In this document: positions 34,398 through 42,688 of the stretch, piece after piece
Layout of the letters: each line of letters opens with the position of its first letter
Numbering within the stretch: position 1 is the first letter of the stretch
Program-made: the position numbers and the translations under genes
Source of the DNA: Betaproteobacteria bacterium
GTDB taxonomy: Bacteria > Pseudomonadota > Gammaproteobacteria > Burkholderiales > Burkholderiaceae_F
NCBI GenBank assembly: GCA_016861185.1
Contig: BOKW01000003.1
Span: 248,001 to 312,000, forward strand
Direction of reading: 5' to 3'
Length of the DNA: 64,000 nucleotides
Notes under the pieces: generated by a model
The model's input: the letters and a program-made list of their open reading frames with translations, nothing else
Told to the model about the DNA's origin: nothing
The model's database searches: none

Positions 34398-35315
34398 TCA
34401 GGCCCATTGCCGCGCGGTCGTCGGGCGACGAGCACGCGGGCGGCGCCCGGTCTTGCGCGTGCGCGCTGGCGCAGGCGCAACGGCGACCTGACGCAATCCG
34501 GCGAGCGCCGGCGCGACGATCTTTTCGTCCGCGCTCTCCGAATAGACCGCGTACGCGGGGTAAAGGAACTCGGGCGCACCCGGCACGAGCCGAAGCCGGC
34601 CGCTCTTCAGGTGCTGCCGCACGACGTTCAGTCGGAAGTAGCCCGCGCCACCGGCCTGCAGCAGGTACTCGCGCCCCAGCGGACCGAGCCCCGCGAACAC
34701 GGCGGCGTTCGACAGCGCGGGAAACGCCAGGTTGTGTTGCGCGGCGAACTCCGGTCCCCAGTCGACGAACACGTAGTCGGCCGGGCGCGGCGCGCGCGGG
34801 CGTTTTGACGTCGTCACCAGAACGAGTCTCTCCTCGATCAGAAGCTCGATCTTCAGTCCCGGCCGCTGCTGCGGCGCGTAGACGACGGCGATATCGAGCA
34901 CGCCGTCGGCGACCTGCGTCAGCAGGTTGTCCGGGAATCCGACCTCGGTGCGCAACGCGAGGTGGGGCGCGGCGCGCCGCATCCACAGCAGCCAGTCGAG
35001 CAGCAGCGGATCCCACAGGCTGATCTCGCAACCGATCGTCAGCACCGCGCGCCGCCCCGGCGGCACGGCGACCTGATGCCGCGCGCGCTCCCACGCCTGC
35101 ACGAGCATGCGCGCGTAGCGCAGGAAGCGCTGGCCGGCGGGCGTCAGCGACGCGCCCGCCTTGCTGCGCACGAACAGCCTGCGGCCGAGCTGGTCTTCGA
35201 GCGTGCGCACGCGCGCGCTGACCGCCGTCTGCGTCACGTGCAGGCGTTCGGCGGCGCGCCCGAAATTGCCGGCGGCGACGATCTCGAGAAACGTGCGCGC
35301 GAGGACCGTGTCCAT
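34398..35315 (-). CDS. LysR-type transcriptional regulator
   Basis: A 305-residue LTTR. The helix-turn-helix is FLEIVAAGNFGRAAERLHVT, then QTAVSARVRTLEDQLGRRLF. The effector domain follows from about residue 90. The last 25 residues are an Arg-rich tail (KTGRRPRARRPTTARQ) that is unusual for the family. It is divergent from the superoxide dismutase gene, with 146 bp between the starts, so control of that gene is likely. It may respond to redox stress, but the ligand is unknown. Confidence 0.88.
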   Translation of the reverse strand: MDTVLARTFLEIVAAGNFGRAAERLHVTQTAVSARVRTLEDQLGRRLFVRSKAGASLTPAGQRFLRYARMLVQAWERARHQVAVPPGRRAVLTIGCEISLWDPLLLDWLLWMRRAAPHLALRTEVGFPDNLLTQVADGVLDIAVVYAPQQRPGLKIELLIEERLVLVTTSKRPRAPRPADYVFVDWGPEFAAQHNLAFPALSNAAVFAGLGPLGREYLLQAGGAGYFRLNVVRQHLKSGRLRLVPGAPEFLYPAYAVYSESADEKIVAPALAGLRQVAVAPAPARTRKTGRRPRARRPTTARQWA

Positions 35316-35461
35316 GTCGATTCGCCTCCGCCCGCAGTGTGCCGACTTTGGCAGCAGAAGTGTTGCATCGAATCGGCAATCGAATTCGTTTTACTTCGGT
35401 GTGGCTGCGAACCAAGATGCACGGCAGGCCGGAAACGGCTCGTCCCAGGAAGGAGACATAC

Positions 35462-36109
35462 ATGCCGATCGTTCTGCCGAAGCTTCCGTACGACTACGAC
35501 GCGCTCGCTCCGATCGTCTCGGGCGCGACGTTGCGCTTCCATTACGACCGGCATCATCGCGCGTACATCGACGCGCTCAATGCGCTCGTCCGCCACACGG
35601 ACCTCGCCGATCGCACGCTCGACGTGATCATCCATCGCGCTGCCGGCCGGCGCGCGAACGATCCGGCCGCAGTGGCGATCTTCAACAACGCGGCGCAGGC
35701 GTGGAACCACGCCTTCTACTGGCAGTCGCTGCGGCCCAAAGGCGGCGGCGGTCCGAGAGGCGTGCTCGCCGCGCGCATCGAGGCGGACTTCGGATCCGAG
35801 CGCGGTTTCGCCGACGCGTTCACCGCGGCGGCGACGAGCCACTTCGGCAGCGGCTGGGCCTGGCTCGTGCTGGAGCGGGGCGCCTTGCGCATCGTCACGA
35901 CCTCGAACGCCGGCACGCCGATCGTGAACGGGCAGACGCCGCTGCTCGTCGTCGACGTGTGGGAACACGCGTATTACCTCGACTATCAGCAGCGCCGCGC
36001 CGACTACGTCGCGAACGTCGTCGACAACCTGCTCAACTGGGATTTCGCCGCGCAGACCTTCGCGCGCGCGAGCGAGCCGTCCGTTCAGTCCGCCGCGCTC
36101 CCCGCCTGA
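35462..36109 (+). CDS. Superoxide dismutase (Fe/Mn family)
   Basis: A 215-residue Fe/Mn SOD. Metal ligands are His in FHYDRHHRAY, His in NNAAQAWNHAFYW, and Asp/His in VVDVWEHAYYLDYQQRRADY. SHFGSGWAWLV is the family glycine motif. It dismutates superoxide. The sequence around the active site (NHAFYWQSL, GSGWAWL) is nearer the Fe/cambialistic type, but metal specificity cannot be settled here. AAGGAG precedes ATG 35462. It has no signal peptide. Confidence 0.93.
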   Translation: MPIVLPKLPYDYDALAPIVSGATLRFHYDRHHRAYIDALNALVRHTDLADRTLDVIIHRAAGRRANDPAAVAIFNNAAQAWNHAFYWQSLRPKGGGGPRGVLAARIEADFGSERGFADAFTAAATSHFGSGWAWLVLERGALRIVTTSNAGTPIVNGQTPLLVVDVWEHAYYLDYQQRRADYVANVVDNLLNWDFAAQTFARASEPSVQSAALPA

Positions 36110-36137
36110 TCGACCACCCGACGCGCGAGCCACGAAC

Positions 36138-36245
36138 ATGCCGAACGACGTATCGGTCTTTCCCGCGCCCGGGCACTTCGCGCGCGGCGACCGCGCGACG
36201 ATCGATCTGCCGACGGAGCCCGACGCCGCCGTCGCCGCCGGCTAG
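36138..36245 (+). CDS. Possible short peptide of 35 aa
   Basis: ATG 36138 opens a 35-codon frame (MPNDVSVFPAPGHFARGD and onward) between the SOD and DUF488 genes. It lacks a clear ribosome site and any family motif. It may be the relic of a larger gene or chance. Confidence 0.25.
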   Translation: MPNDVSVFPAPGHFARGDRATIDLPTEPDAAVAAG

Positions 36246-36257
36246 CGGCACGACGCG

Positions 36258-36716
36258 ATGGCGAACTCGCTGTCGACCCTTGGTGCGGCGCGCGGCCGGG
36301 CGCAACCGCCGCGGCAGCCCGACCGTCGGCAGGCGGTGCAACTCAAGCGCGCGCACGAACCACCGGCCACAGCCGACGGCATGCGCATCCTGGTGGACCG
36401 CCTCTGGCCGCGCGGCCTGAGCCGCGAGCGCGTTGCGGCCGACCTGTGGCTGAAGGACGCCGCGCCGAGCGACGCGCTGCGCCGCTGGTTCGGTCACGAC
36501 CCGAGTCGGTGGGCGGCGTTCGCCGCGAGATACCGCGCCGAGCTCGCGCGGCGACCCGAGGTGCTGCAGACGTTGGACGAACTGCGGCGGCGCGGGCCGG
36601 TCACGCTCTTGTACGCCGCGCGCGATCGAGCCATCAACCATGCGGTCGTGCTGCGCGCCGTGCTCGACGAGCGGCGCGGCGCGACGGCGCGAACCCGCCC
36701 AGGAGTCCAACGATGA
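36258..36716 (+). CDS. DUF488 family protein (YeaO-like)
   Basis: A 152-residue protein with the YeaO/DUF488 pattern: RILVDRLWPRGLSRERVAAD, LWLKDAAPSDALRRWFGHD, RWAAFAARYRAEL and LLYAARD. The function is not known. The first 40 residues are a Gln/Arg-rich extension, so a later start is possible (family members usually begin shortly before the VDRLWPRG motif). Its stop overlaps the start of the CBS-BON gene (ATGA), so the two are coupled. Confidence 0.83.
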   Translation: MANSLSTLGAARGRAQPPRQPDRRQAVQLKRAHEPPATADGMRILVDRLWPRGLSRERVAADLWLKDAAPSDALRRWFGHDPSRWAAFAARYRAELARRPEVLQTLDELRRRGPVTLLYAARDRAINHAVVLRAVLDERRGATARTRPGVQR

Positions 36717-37411
36717 TCGTCAGGACCGTGATGTCGACCCCCGTCGTGACCGTCGGTCCGCACGCGCTGGTGCACGAGATCGCCGCGCTGCTCGTCCGAC
36801 GGAGCATCAGCGGCGTGCCGATCGTCGCCGACGGCCGCGTCGTCGGCATCGTCAGCGAAGGCGACCTGCTGCACCGGGTCGAGATCGGCACCGATCGCCC
36901 GGCAGCGCAGCGGTCGTGGTGGCGCCGGCTGATCGAGCCGGGCGACGCCGCTCTCGAGTACGTCAGGACGCATGCGCTGCAAGCGCAGGACATCATGACG
37001 ACCGACGTGGTCACCGTCGCGGAGACGACGCCGCTGCCGCAGGTCGCCTCGATCCTCGAGGAACGGCGGATCCGCCGCGTCCCCGTGCTGCGCAAGGAAC
37101 GGCTGGTCGGCATCGTGACCCGCGCCGACCTGGTCGCCGCCATCGGGCGCCGCGGCCAAACGCCGCGCGTCGCACGCGCGCAGAGCGACGATGCGATCCG
37201 CGCACGGCTGCTGGCCGAGCTGTGGCGCCAGCCGTGGTGGCGCTCGGAGTGGTCGAGCGTGTGGGTGACCAACGGCGTCGTGCGCTTCCACGGTCTGGTC
37301 GAAAGCGAAGACCAGCGGCGCGCCGCGCGCGTGGCCGCTGAGAACGTGCCCGGCGTGCGCGCGATCGTCGACGAGCGCGTGCGCTTCTCCGACTGGCAGC
37401 CGCTGCTATGA
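36713..37411 (+). CDS. Paired CBS domain and BON domain protein
   Basis: A 232-residue protein. Two CBS motifs occur at about 1-60 (VMSTPVVTVG, GVPIVADGRVVGIVSEGDLL) and about 90-150 (IMTTDVVTVAETTPLPQVAS, then ERLVGIVTRADLV). A BON domain at about 165-232 follows (VWVTNGVVRFHGLVESEDQR, then NVPGVRAIVDERV). CBS pairs bind adenine nucleotides and BON domains bind phospholipid or protein. It is coupled by ATGA overlaps to DUF488 upstream and to a 48-residue membrane peptide downstream. Confidence 0.9.
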   Translation: MIVRTVMSTPVVTVGPHALVHEIAALLVRRSISGVPIVADGRVVGIVSEGDLLHRVEIGTDRPAAQRSWWRRLIEPGDAALEYVRTHALQAQDIMTTDVVTVAETTPLPQVASILEERRIRRVPVLRKERLVGIVTRADLVAAIGRRGQTPRVARAQSDDAIRARLLAELWRQPWWRSEWSSVWVTNGVVRFHGLVESEDQRRAARVAAENVPGVRAIVDERVRFSDWQPLL

Positions 37412-37554
37412 AGGGCGGCGCGCCATCCTCGACTGCGAAGCGCGCCGTGCGCGACGAGCCGCTCGCCCGACCCGAGCTGATCCACATCATCGTGCCGCTG
37501 TTCGCGCTCGGGCCCGCGCTGCTGATGATCCTCGTCTTCTGGGCGGTGCTCTAG
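37408..37554 (+). CDS. Small single-pass membrane peptide
   Basis: A 48-residue peptide whose ATG overlaps the CBS-BON stop (ATGA). The N-terminal 25 residues are basic/polar, followed by one hydrophobic helix (IIVPLFALGPALLMILVFWA). The coupling and the clean membrane segment make it credible. It could anchor or modulate the CBS-BON protein at the membrane; that is inference. Confidence 0.65.
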   Translation: MKGGAPSSTAKRAVRDEPLARPELIHIIVPLFALGPALLMILVFWAVL

Positions 37555-38085
37555 CGCCGCACGTCACGCAATGTCCGTCCTGCATCCGCAGCCACGCGCG
37601 CGCCGCGTCGAGGGCCGGCGCGACCGATGCGCAGATCCGGGAAGCGCACTGGGTCGCTGCACAGATGCGCGCGGGCGCCGCCTTTGCACACTCTGCTCTC
37701 TCACTGGCCGCGATCGAGCCTGCCAACTGCACTACGAGCTAACCCCGATGTGACGAGCCGCCGCGCTCTGTTATGGTGCGCACCTGATGACGCTCACCGT
37801 CATCGCTTCCGCCGGGAAGGATCAATGCAGCAGCCCCTCGCCGACAACGTGTTCGCCTTCCGTCGCGTACGAGCGCGCCGGTCCGTCGTGCGCGCGGCAC
37901 TGCGCTTCCTCGAAGGAGTCCCGGCCTTTCTTGGTTCGGCCGGGTAGCCGACGACTCGCCTCACCCGGACGTTCGGGCTGACGGCGCCGGGCGGCACCCG
38001 GGAACTCCGAAACGGATCCGTGCAATCCCCGGGGCGCCGCGCTGCGCGCGACGCGCGCTTGCGCCCGAAACTCGAGGAGGACGAG
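37555..38085. other. Mostly non-coding stretch with one tiny frame
   Basis: About 530 bp between two stress-type genes. A 40-codon frame at 37825-37947 (MQQPLADNVFAFRRVRARRS and onward) has GGAAGGA too close to its ATG and no family match, so it is not called as a gene. A promoter for the downstream Rnk-like gene is expected here. Confidence 0.4.
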
Positions 38086-38514
38086 ATGGCGAACTCGCCA
38101 GAGATGTTCGTTTGTTCCGACGACGCGGTGGTGCTTGCCCGCCTGCTCGACGACCGCTGTGCCGACGCTGCGCTGGCCACCGACGAGAAAGGCGGGCTGG
38201 CGGAGAAACTGGTCGAGGCCCGCATCGTTGCGCCGCGCGCGCTGCCGCGCGGCGTCGTGCGCCTGGACTCGCGCGTGGTCTACGAGGAACTGCCCGCGGG
38301 GCCGCGCCGGCAAGTCATGGTCGTGAATCCGCGCGACGCGGACGCAGCGGCGGGGCGAATCTCCGTTCTGTCGCCGATCGGACGCGCCCTGTTGGGCAAC
38401 GGCGCAGGAGCGGTGATCGAAGTCGCGCTCCCCGCGGGCCGATCGCTGTTCGTGCGCATCGTCGAGGTCGGAGCGCACGAGCGCGCGGCGAACGCGGAGC
38501 TTGTCCATGCTTGA
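38086..38514 (+). CDS. Rnk/GreA C-terminal-domain protein
   Basis: A 142-residue protein. The C-terminal half has the FKBP-like fold of GreA/GreB/Rnk (VMVVNPRDADAAAGRISVLS, then PIGRALLGNGAGAVIEVALP). The N-terminal half is a short helical arm. Rnk-type proteins bind RNA polymerase and modulate nucleoside diphosphate kinase; whether this one does is unproven. GAGGAGG lies before ATG 38086. Its stop overlaps the next gene by 8 bp. Confidence 0.83.
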   Translation: MANSPEMFVCSDDAVVLARLLDDRCADAALATDEKGGLAEKLVEARIVAPRALPRGVVRLDSRVVYEELPAGPRRQVMVVNPRDADAAAGRISVLSPIGRALLGNGAGAVIEVALPAGRSLFVRIVEVGAHERAANAELVHA

Positions 38515-38779
38515 GCGCTCGCGCCGGGCGGTTGCGCCCGATCGACCCGCGTGCGCCGGGTCGCGGCGATCCGCGGTCGCTCGCGACGGCGCGCGTCTGG
38601 CCGGCGCAGCGCTGCTGCTGCCGCCGATCGTCGCCGCGATCATGAAGCGACCGGTCGGACTGTCGCTCGCCCACTGGATCGTGATCGCGTTCGGCTTGGC
38701 CCTGTACCGGATCGGTGCGCGCAGCGCCCGATCGGCGCCGCAGCGCGCCGACGCCGAAGGAGGCCGCGATGCATCTTGA
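38507..38779 (+). CDS. Small membrane protein
   Basis: A 90-residue protein starting inside the end of the Rnk-like gene. Two hydrophobic segments (RLAGAALLLPPIVAAIM, LAHWIVIAFGLALYRIG) are flanked by Arg-rich ends. It overlaps the next gene by 11 bp, so it sits in the middle of a tight three-gene unit. Unknown function. Confidence 0.6.
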   Translation: MLERSRRAVAPDRPACAGSRRSAVARDGARLAGAALLLPPIVAAIMKRPVGLSLAHWIVIAFGLALYRIGARSARSAPQRADAEGGRDAS

Positions 38780-39284
38780 TCACCCGCTGGCGCAACGCGC
38801 ACGTCATCGCGCGGAGCCGTTTCAGCTCGCCTTTGCCGAGAAGGCCCGTTCGATTCTCGGCGTACCCGACGACTGCGTTCTCGACGTTTCGCACCGCGGC
38901 CTGACGCTGCTCGCACGCAACGAGGAGGCGCTCAAGGCACCGCGGCAGGTGCTGCAGGAGGTCTTCGGCACGGCGCTCGCACTCGACCCGATCGAGGTAC
39001 GGCTCGTGCCGGGCACACCGCCGCTCGAACCGATTGCGCACGTTCGCGTCAATGCGCCGCTGCGGCATCTCGAACGCATTCGGCTCGCGCTGCAGAGGCG
39101 CGGCCTAGCCGTCGTCGAGCAGGACGCTTCGACCACACGGTGCGTCGTGCGCGCCGAAGGCCGGCTGGCGAAGACGCTCGGCCTCGGCGACGAGCTGGCA
39201 GGACTCTCCGGAGGTCCGGTGCTGCTGTGGACCGCGCTCGCGCGCTACGCGCCCTGCGAACTCGACCCGCTGCCGGCGGCCTGA
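38769..39284 (+). CDS. Hypothetical protein, possibly EF-G C-terminal-like
   Basis: A 171-residue soluble protein. The segment VLQEVFGTALALDPIEVRLV, then PLEPIAHVRV and LERIRLALQRRGLAV, recalls the tail of elongation factor G/TetM-type GTPases (domains IV-V), but no GTPase domain is present. GAAGGAGG precedes ATG 38769. Such stand-alone pieces may bind ribosomes; this is a weak structural guess. It is followed by an inverted repeat at 39298-39325 and converges with marR. Confidence 0.6.
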   Translation: MHLDHPLAQRARHRAEPFQLAFAEKARSILGVPDDCVLDVSHRGLTLLARNEEALKAPRQVLQEVFGTALALDPIEVRLVPGTPPLEPIAHVRVNAPLRHLERIRLALQRRGLAVVEQDASTTRCVVRAEGRLAKTLGLGDELAGLSGGPVLLWTALARYAPCELDPLPAA

Positions 39285-39297
39285 TCGAGTCGAACGA

Positions 39298-39325
39298 AGA
39301 CGGCGCGCTTGCCGTTGCGCCGTCT
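39298..39325. terminator. Possible bidirectional hairpin between convergent genes
   Basis: AGACGGCGC pairs with GCGCCGTCT around a 10-nt loop, right where the plus-strand unit meets the marR stop codon. There is no strong T-run on either side, so confidence is limited. Confidence 0.45.
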
Positions 39326-39741
39326 CACCCCCGTTCCGCGATCTCCCGCAAGAGCAGCTCGAGCTCGCCCTGATGCTCGGCGGCGATTCGCGCCAGCATT
39401 CTCTCGCCCTTCGGCAGCAGGTGAATCTCGACGACGCGCCTGTCGTTGCGCCCCGGACGGCGCTCGAGCAATCCCATCTTCTCGCAGCGATCGACCAGCG
39501 CGACGACGCCGTGGTGCTGCGCCTGCAGGCGATCCGCCAGTTCGCCGATCGTCGCCCAGCTCCGCCCCGGAAAGCCCATCACGTGCAGCAGCAGTTGGTA
39601 CTGCAGCGCCGTGAGTCCCCGGCGCTTGCACAGCTCCTCGCTGAATCGCAGGAAGCGGCGGAGCCGGTGGCGGAAGTGCGACAGGCGCTCGAAGTCGGCC
39701 TTGCCGAGGCGGGCACGTTGGGCGGTCTGCGAGGTTGACAT
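39325..39741 (-). CDS. MarR-family transcriptional regulator
   Basis: A 138-residue regulator (147 if ATG 39768 is used). A winged helix comprises LTALQYQLLLHVMGF, TIGELADRLQAQHHGVVALV and RRPGRNDRRVVEIHLLPKGE. MarR proteins bind palindromes as dimers and release them on ligand or oxidant binding. A perfect inverted repeat lies at 39769-39785, between this gene and the divergent Yip1-like gene. The later start is preferred because the longer one abuts the operator. Confidence 0.88.
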   Translation of the reverse strand: MSTSQTAQRARLGKADFERLSHFRHRLRRFLRFSEELCKRRGLTALQYQLLLHVMGFPGRSWATIGELADRLQAQHHGVVALVDRCEKMGLLERRPGRNDRRVVEIHLLPKGERMLARIAAEHQGELELLLREIAERG

Positions 39742-39768
39742 CGTCGGTCCGGCGGGTCTATGGGCCAA

Positions 39769-39785
39769 ATATCATTCTGTGATAT
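39769..39785. promoter_or_regulatory. MarR-type operator
   Basis: ATATCA-TTCTG-TGATAT is a perfect 6-bp inverted repeat, AT-rich within a very GC-rich genome, in the 95-bp region between marR and the divergent membrane-protein gene. It probably controls both. Confidence 0.7.
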
Positions 39786-39836
39786 GTTTGATGCGCGCCC
39801 GGACCGCATCCGCGGCGCGCCGATCGGAGGTAGGCC

Positions 39837-40394
39837 ATGAATCTGATTTCCCTTGCCAAGCTGCCCTTGTCCGCCGACGAAGGTTGGCCGGAACTGGCGC
39901 GGCACCACCCGCGAATCGCCAAGGTCTTCCTTTTCCTGGTGCTGCCGCTGTCCTTGCTGCCGCCGGCGATGCTGTATCTGGCCGGCACGCATTATCCGGA
40001 GGCCTTTTTTCCGGCAATGCGGCCCAGGGATTGGGCCGCGGTGGCGGAGGTCTTCTTTGTCGCCGAGATGGCGACCTTCGCTGCCATGGGCTGGCTGATC
40101 AAGCAGGTGGCCGACACGTACGCGCTGTCGATCGACTACCGCGACGCCTATCTGCTGGCCGCGCTCGCAGCGGCGCCGCTCTGGCTGGCCTCGCTCGGCC
40201 TGCTTGTTCCCGATCTGATCGCGAATGCGGCGATCAACCTGCTCGCGCTGGGCCTGTCGTGCGCGCTGCTGTACAACGGCTTGCGGGCGCTGGGCCGCCG
40301 GCGCGAGGAGGTCGTCGCGGCGAGCGTCGTGCACATCGTCATCGGCGCCGGGCTGATCGCCTGGGCGCTTCTGTTTGCGCTGGCGTTCGTGTAA
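39837..40394 (+). CDS. Yip1-family membrane protein
   Basis: A 185-residue integral membrane protein with about five hydrophobic helices (KVFLFLVLPLSLLPPAMLYL, then YLLAALAAAPLWLASLGLLV and others). The arrangement resembles bacterial Yip1-like proteins. The role is unknown. GGAGG precedes ATG 39837. It is divergent from marR across the palindrome, so it is the candidate target of that regulator. Confidence 0.7.
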   Translation: MNLISLAKLPLSADEGWPELARHHPRIAKVFLFLVLPLSLLPPAMLYLAGTHYPEAFFPAMRPRDWAAVAEVFFVAEMATFAAMGWLIKQVADTYALSIDYRDAYLLAALAAAPLWLASLGLLVPDLIANAAINLLALGLSCALLYNGLRALGRRREEVVAASVVHIVIGAGLIAWALLFALAFV

Positions 40395-40453
40395 GTCGTC
40401 CGCGCCACACCGGGCCGCGGCTCGCACGTCGGGCCCGGTCGCGTGCGGCGCGC

Positions 40454-41440
40454 TCAGTCGGTTTCGAGCACCACGTTGCCGACCGCGCGCCCGCTTTCGA
40501 CCAGCTCGTGCGCCTCGGCGATCGCAGCGAGCGGCAGCCGCGCGGCGATGTTGTGCTGCAGGCTGCCCTGCTCCAGCCAACGCGTCAGTTGCGCAATTGC
40601 CGCGACACGGTCGACAGGCGCCAGGTTGTAGACGATGAAGAAGCGCACGCGAACGTTCTTCACGATCGCCGGGAGGAACGGCACCGCGATCTCCGGCTTG
40701 CTGCTGCCGTAGACGACGATGTCGCCTTCCGGTTTGACCACGCCGATCGACTCGGCGACGTTGGTGGCGAAGTCCACGTCGATCACGCGGTCCACGCCCT
40801 CGCCGTCGGTCGCTTCGCGCACGCGCGTGCCGACATCGTCGCCGCGGTAGTCGATGACGAGGTCGGCGCCGGCGCGCTCGGCAAGCGCGCCCTTCTGCGA
40901 GCTGCTGACCGTGGCGATGACCTGGCGCGCGCCGAGCAGTCGCGCCATCTGCACTGCGTAGTGTCCGACCGCGCCGGCGCCGCCGGTCACGAGCACCGAC
41001 TTGCCTGCCACGCCGCCGTCCATGCGGACCGCGTGCAGCGCGGTGAGCGCCGGAATGCCGAGGCAGGCGCCGACGTCGAAACCGACGTCGTCAGGCAGGC
41101 GCACCGTCTGATGCGAAGGAAGCACGACGTACTGCGCGGCGGTGCCGAACGCGCGCTTCCACGCCGCGTTCCAGGTCCACACGCGCTCGCCGATGCGCGC
41201 CGCGGGCACGCCGGCGCCGACCGCGTCGATGACGCCCGCGCCGTCGCTGTGCGGAACGATCTTCGCGAACGGCAGCGTCGGATTGCGCAGCCCGGCGCGC
41301 GTCTTGACGTCGGACGGGTTGACGCCGGAGGTCGCGAGCTTCACGCGTACCTCGCCGGCGCCTGGCTCGGGCGTCGGAAACTCGCCGAGGCGCAGCACTT
41401 CGCGCGCGGCGCCGGTGCGATCGTAGTAAGCGGCCTGCAT
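40454..41440 (-). CDS. NADPH:quinone reductase family oxidoreductase
   Basis: A 328-residue zinc-free MDR protein. ATSGVNPSDVKTRAG is the N-terminal quinone-oxidoreductase motif and VLVTGGAGAVGHYAVQMARL is the NADPH-binding loop. No structural-zinc cysteine cluster is present. It reduces quinones or enones with NADPH. It is followed downstream by the Yip1-like gene end (convergent). Confidence 0.88.
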   Translation of the reverse strand: MQAAYYDRTGAAREVLRLGEFPTPEPGAGEVRVKLATSGVNPSDVKTRAGLRNPTLPFAKIVPHSDGAGVIDAVGAGVPAARIGERVWTWNAAWKRAFGTAAQYVVLPSHQTVRLPDDVGFDVGACLGIPALTALHAVRMDGGVAGKSVLVTGGAGAVGHYAVQMARLLGARQVIATVSSSQKGALAERAGADLVIDYRGDDVGTRVREATDGEGVDRVIDVDFATNVAESIGVVKPEGDIVVYGSSKPEIAVPFLPAIVKNVRVRFFIVYNLAPVDRVAAIAQLTRWLEQGSLQHNIAARLPLAAIAEAHELVESGRAVGNVVLETD

Positions 41441-41503
41441 GCTTCGGATCTCGTGTGAAGGCGTTCGCGGGTGCGGCCGTTATAGCAGCGTGTCCACCCC
41501 TGT

Positions 41504-41992
41504 CTAGAACGGCCTGTTCTTCTTCAGATCGAACTTGAACTCGACGGGAGCGCCGAGCGAACCGTCGGCCTTCTGCGGCCGGTAGCCGTACTCGACCTTG
41601 GCGAAACTGAGGCCCACGGTTCCGACCGGCGGCTGCGCATCGACTGCCGTGTCCGCGAGCGCGACCGAGGTCACGATCACGTCGGTGAGCTTGATCGTGA
41701 GGTAGTCCTGCGCGCCGGCCCCGCCGCGCGCCACGCTGAGCACGGCATCCCGAATGTGCCGCCCGGTCGCGCACGCCTTCCACAGCTCCGGCGAGGCGCG
41801 GTCGGCGCGGTGCGTGAAGGTCAGATCGGAGAATGTCGCCCTGCCCGCACCGCCGCCCCCGCCCGTTCCGGCCTGGGTTGCATTCGCGACGCCCCACGCC
41901 CAGCTCTCGACGACGATCTCGTCCTTGTGGCGGGCGGAAGTCGATTCGCCCTTGATGCCGTCGAGCTTCAGGTGAATGTCGGTCAGCGCCAT
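41504..41992 (-). CDS. hcp: Hcp family type VI secretion protein
   Basis: A 162-residue Hcp-type protein: DIHLKLDGIKGESTSARHKD, EIVVESWAWGV, ATFSDLTFTHRADRASPELW and DYLTIKLTDVIVTSVAL. Hcp forms the hexameric rings of the type VI tube and can be an effector carrier. No other T6SS gene (tssB/C, vgrG, clpV) is in the window, so it is an orphan copy. A minus-strand terminator at 42040-42067 ends the upstream gene, so hcp has its own promoter. Confidence 0.9.
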   Translation of the reverse strand: MALTDIHLKLDGIKGESTSARHKDEIVVESWAWGVANATQAGTGGGGGAGRATFSDLTFTHRADRASPELWKACATGRHIRDAVLSVARGGAGAQDYLTIKLTDVIVTSVALADTAVDAQPPVGTVGLSFAKVEYGYRPQKADGSLGAPVEFKFDLKKNRPF

Positions 41993-42039
41993 GGCAGTCT
42001 CCCTCCCGGTCGAGCACGCACCTTACGCCGGCCGACGCG

Positions 42040-42067
42040 CAAAACAAAGCCCGGCCGAAGCCGGGCT
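42040..42067 (-). terminator. Rho-independent terminator (minus strand)
   Basis: Read on the minus strand: AGCCCGGC-TTCG-GCCGGGCT followed by TTGTTTTG. It ends the small exported-protein gene at 42132 and insulates hcp. Confidence 0.8.
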
Positions 42068-42131
42068 CTGGGTTGGCTTGCCGCGCGCGCGGCGCAGCAG
42101 GACCGGTCGCTGCGCCTCGCGGCGCCGGCGC

Positions 42132-42311
42132 TCAGTTCACTGCCGGGGCGCTGACGACCACGCGCTCGAGCGCGATCAGTTGCGGGCTGGCGCCCTCGTA
42201 GCGGGGCTGCATCGCGAAGACCGTCGCGCCGAGTACGGTGGTGCTGGTGACGAGCGCGAGGACGAAAGCGGCGAAGCGGGCTTTGGTCGGGGTGGCGAAG
42301 TTCGTTTTCAT
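42132..42311 (-). CDS. Small exported or membrane-anchored protein
   Basis: A 59-residue protein. Residues about 10-33 are hydrophobic (FAAFVLALVTSTTVLGATVF) and the short tail carries IALERVVVSAPAVN. The hydrophobic segment could be a signal or an anchor. It has a good terminator. No family is recognised. Confidence 0.6.
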   Translation of the reverse strand: MKTNFATPTKARFAAFVLALVTSTTVLGATVFAMQPRYEGASPQLIALERVVVSAPAVN

Positions 42312-42688
42312 CGTCCGGTCCTTTCGTTCGGGTTGCGTCGTTGTGATGAGCGAACTGTAGGCAGACGCACCCGGCGGCGCGAGCGGATTGCGATGGACTG
42401 CGTGAATCGCGGGGTGAGCTGCAGACGCGGTTTCGTCGCGACGGAAGCCCGTCTCGCAGTTCATCCCGGCTTTTCGGCATTTCGTCGCGCGCAGGTGCAG
42501 CTCAGCCGCCAATCCGGCGGCCGGTCGGGTCGATCGGCCGGCTCGGTCTTCCGAACATCGCCGTCCGCCGCCTGCCGAATACTCACGGCTGCGCGGTGAC
42601 CGCGCCGGGACGCGCTCGCGTACCATGACACGCGGTCAAAGCGCTGCGAACGCGCGGCGCCCGCCCCGTCGACCAGGAGGAGAAGAAG
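42312..42688. other. Intergenic stretch, no gene seen
   Basis: About 375 bp between divergent genes. No frame with a ribosome site and no palindrome of note was found. GGAGGAG at its right end belongs to the lipoprotein gene. Confidence 0.4.

Noticed and set aside
37825..37947. 40-codon frame before the Rnk-like gene
   Set aside because: The GGAAGGA is only a few bases from the ATG and there is no family match or conservation evidence.
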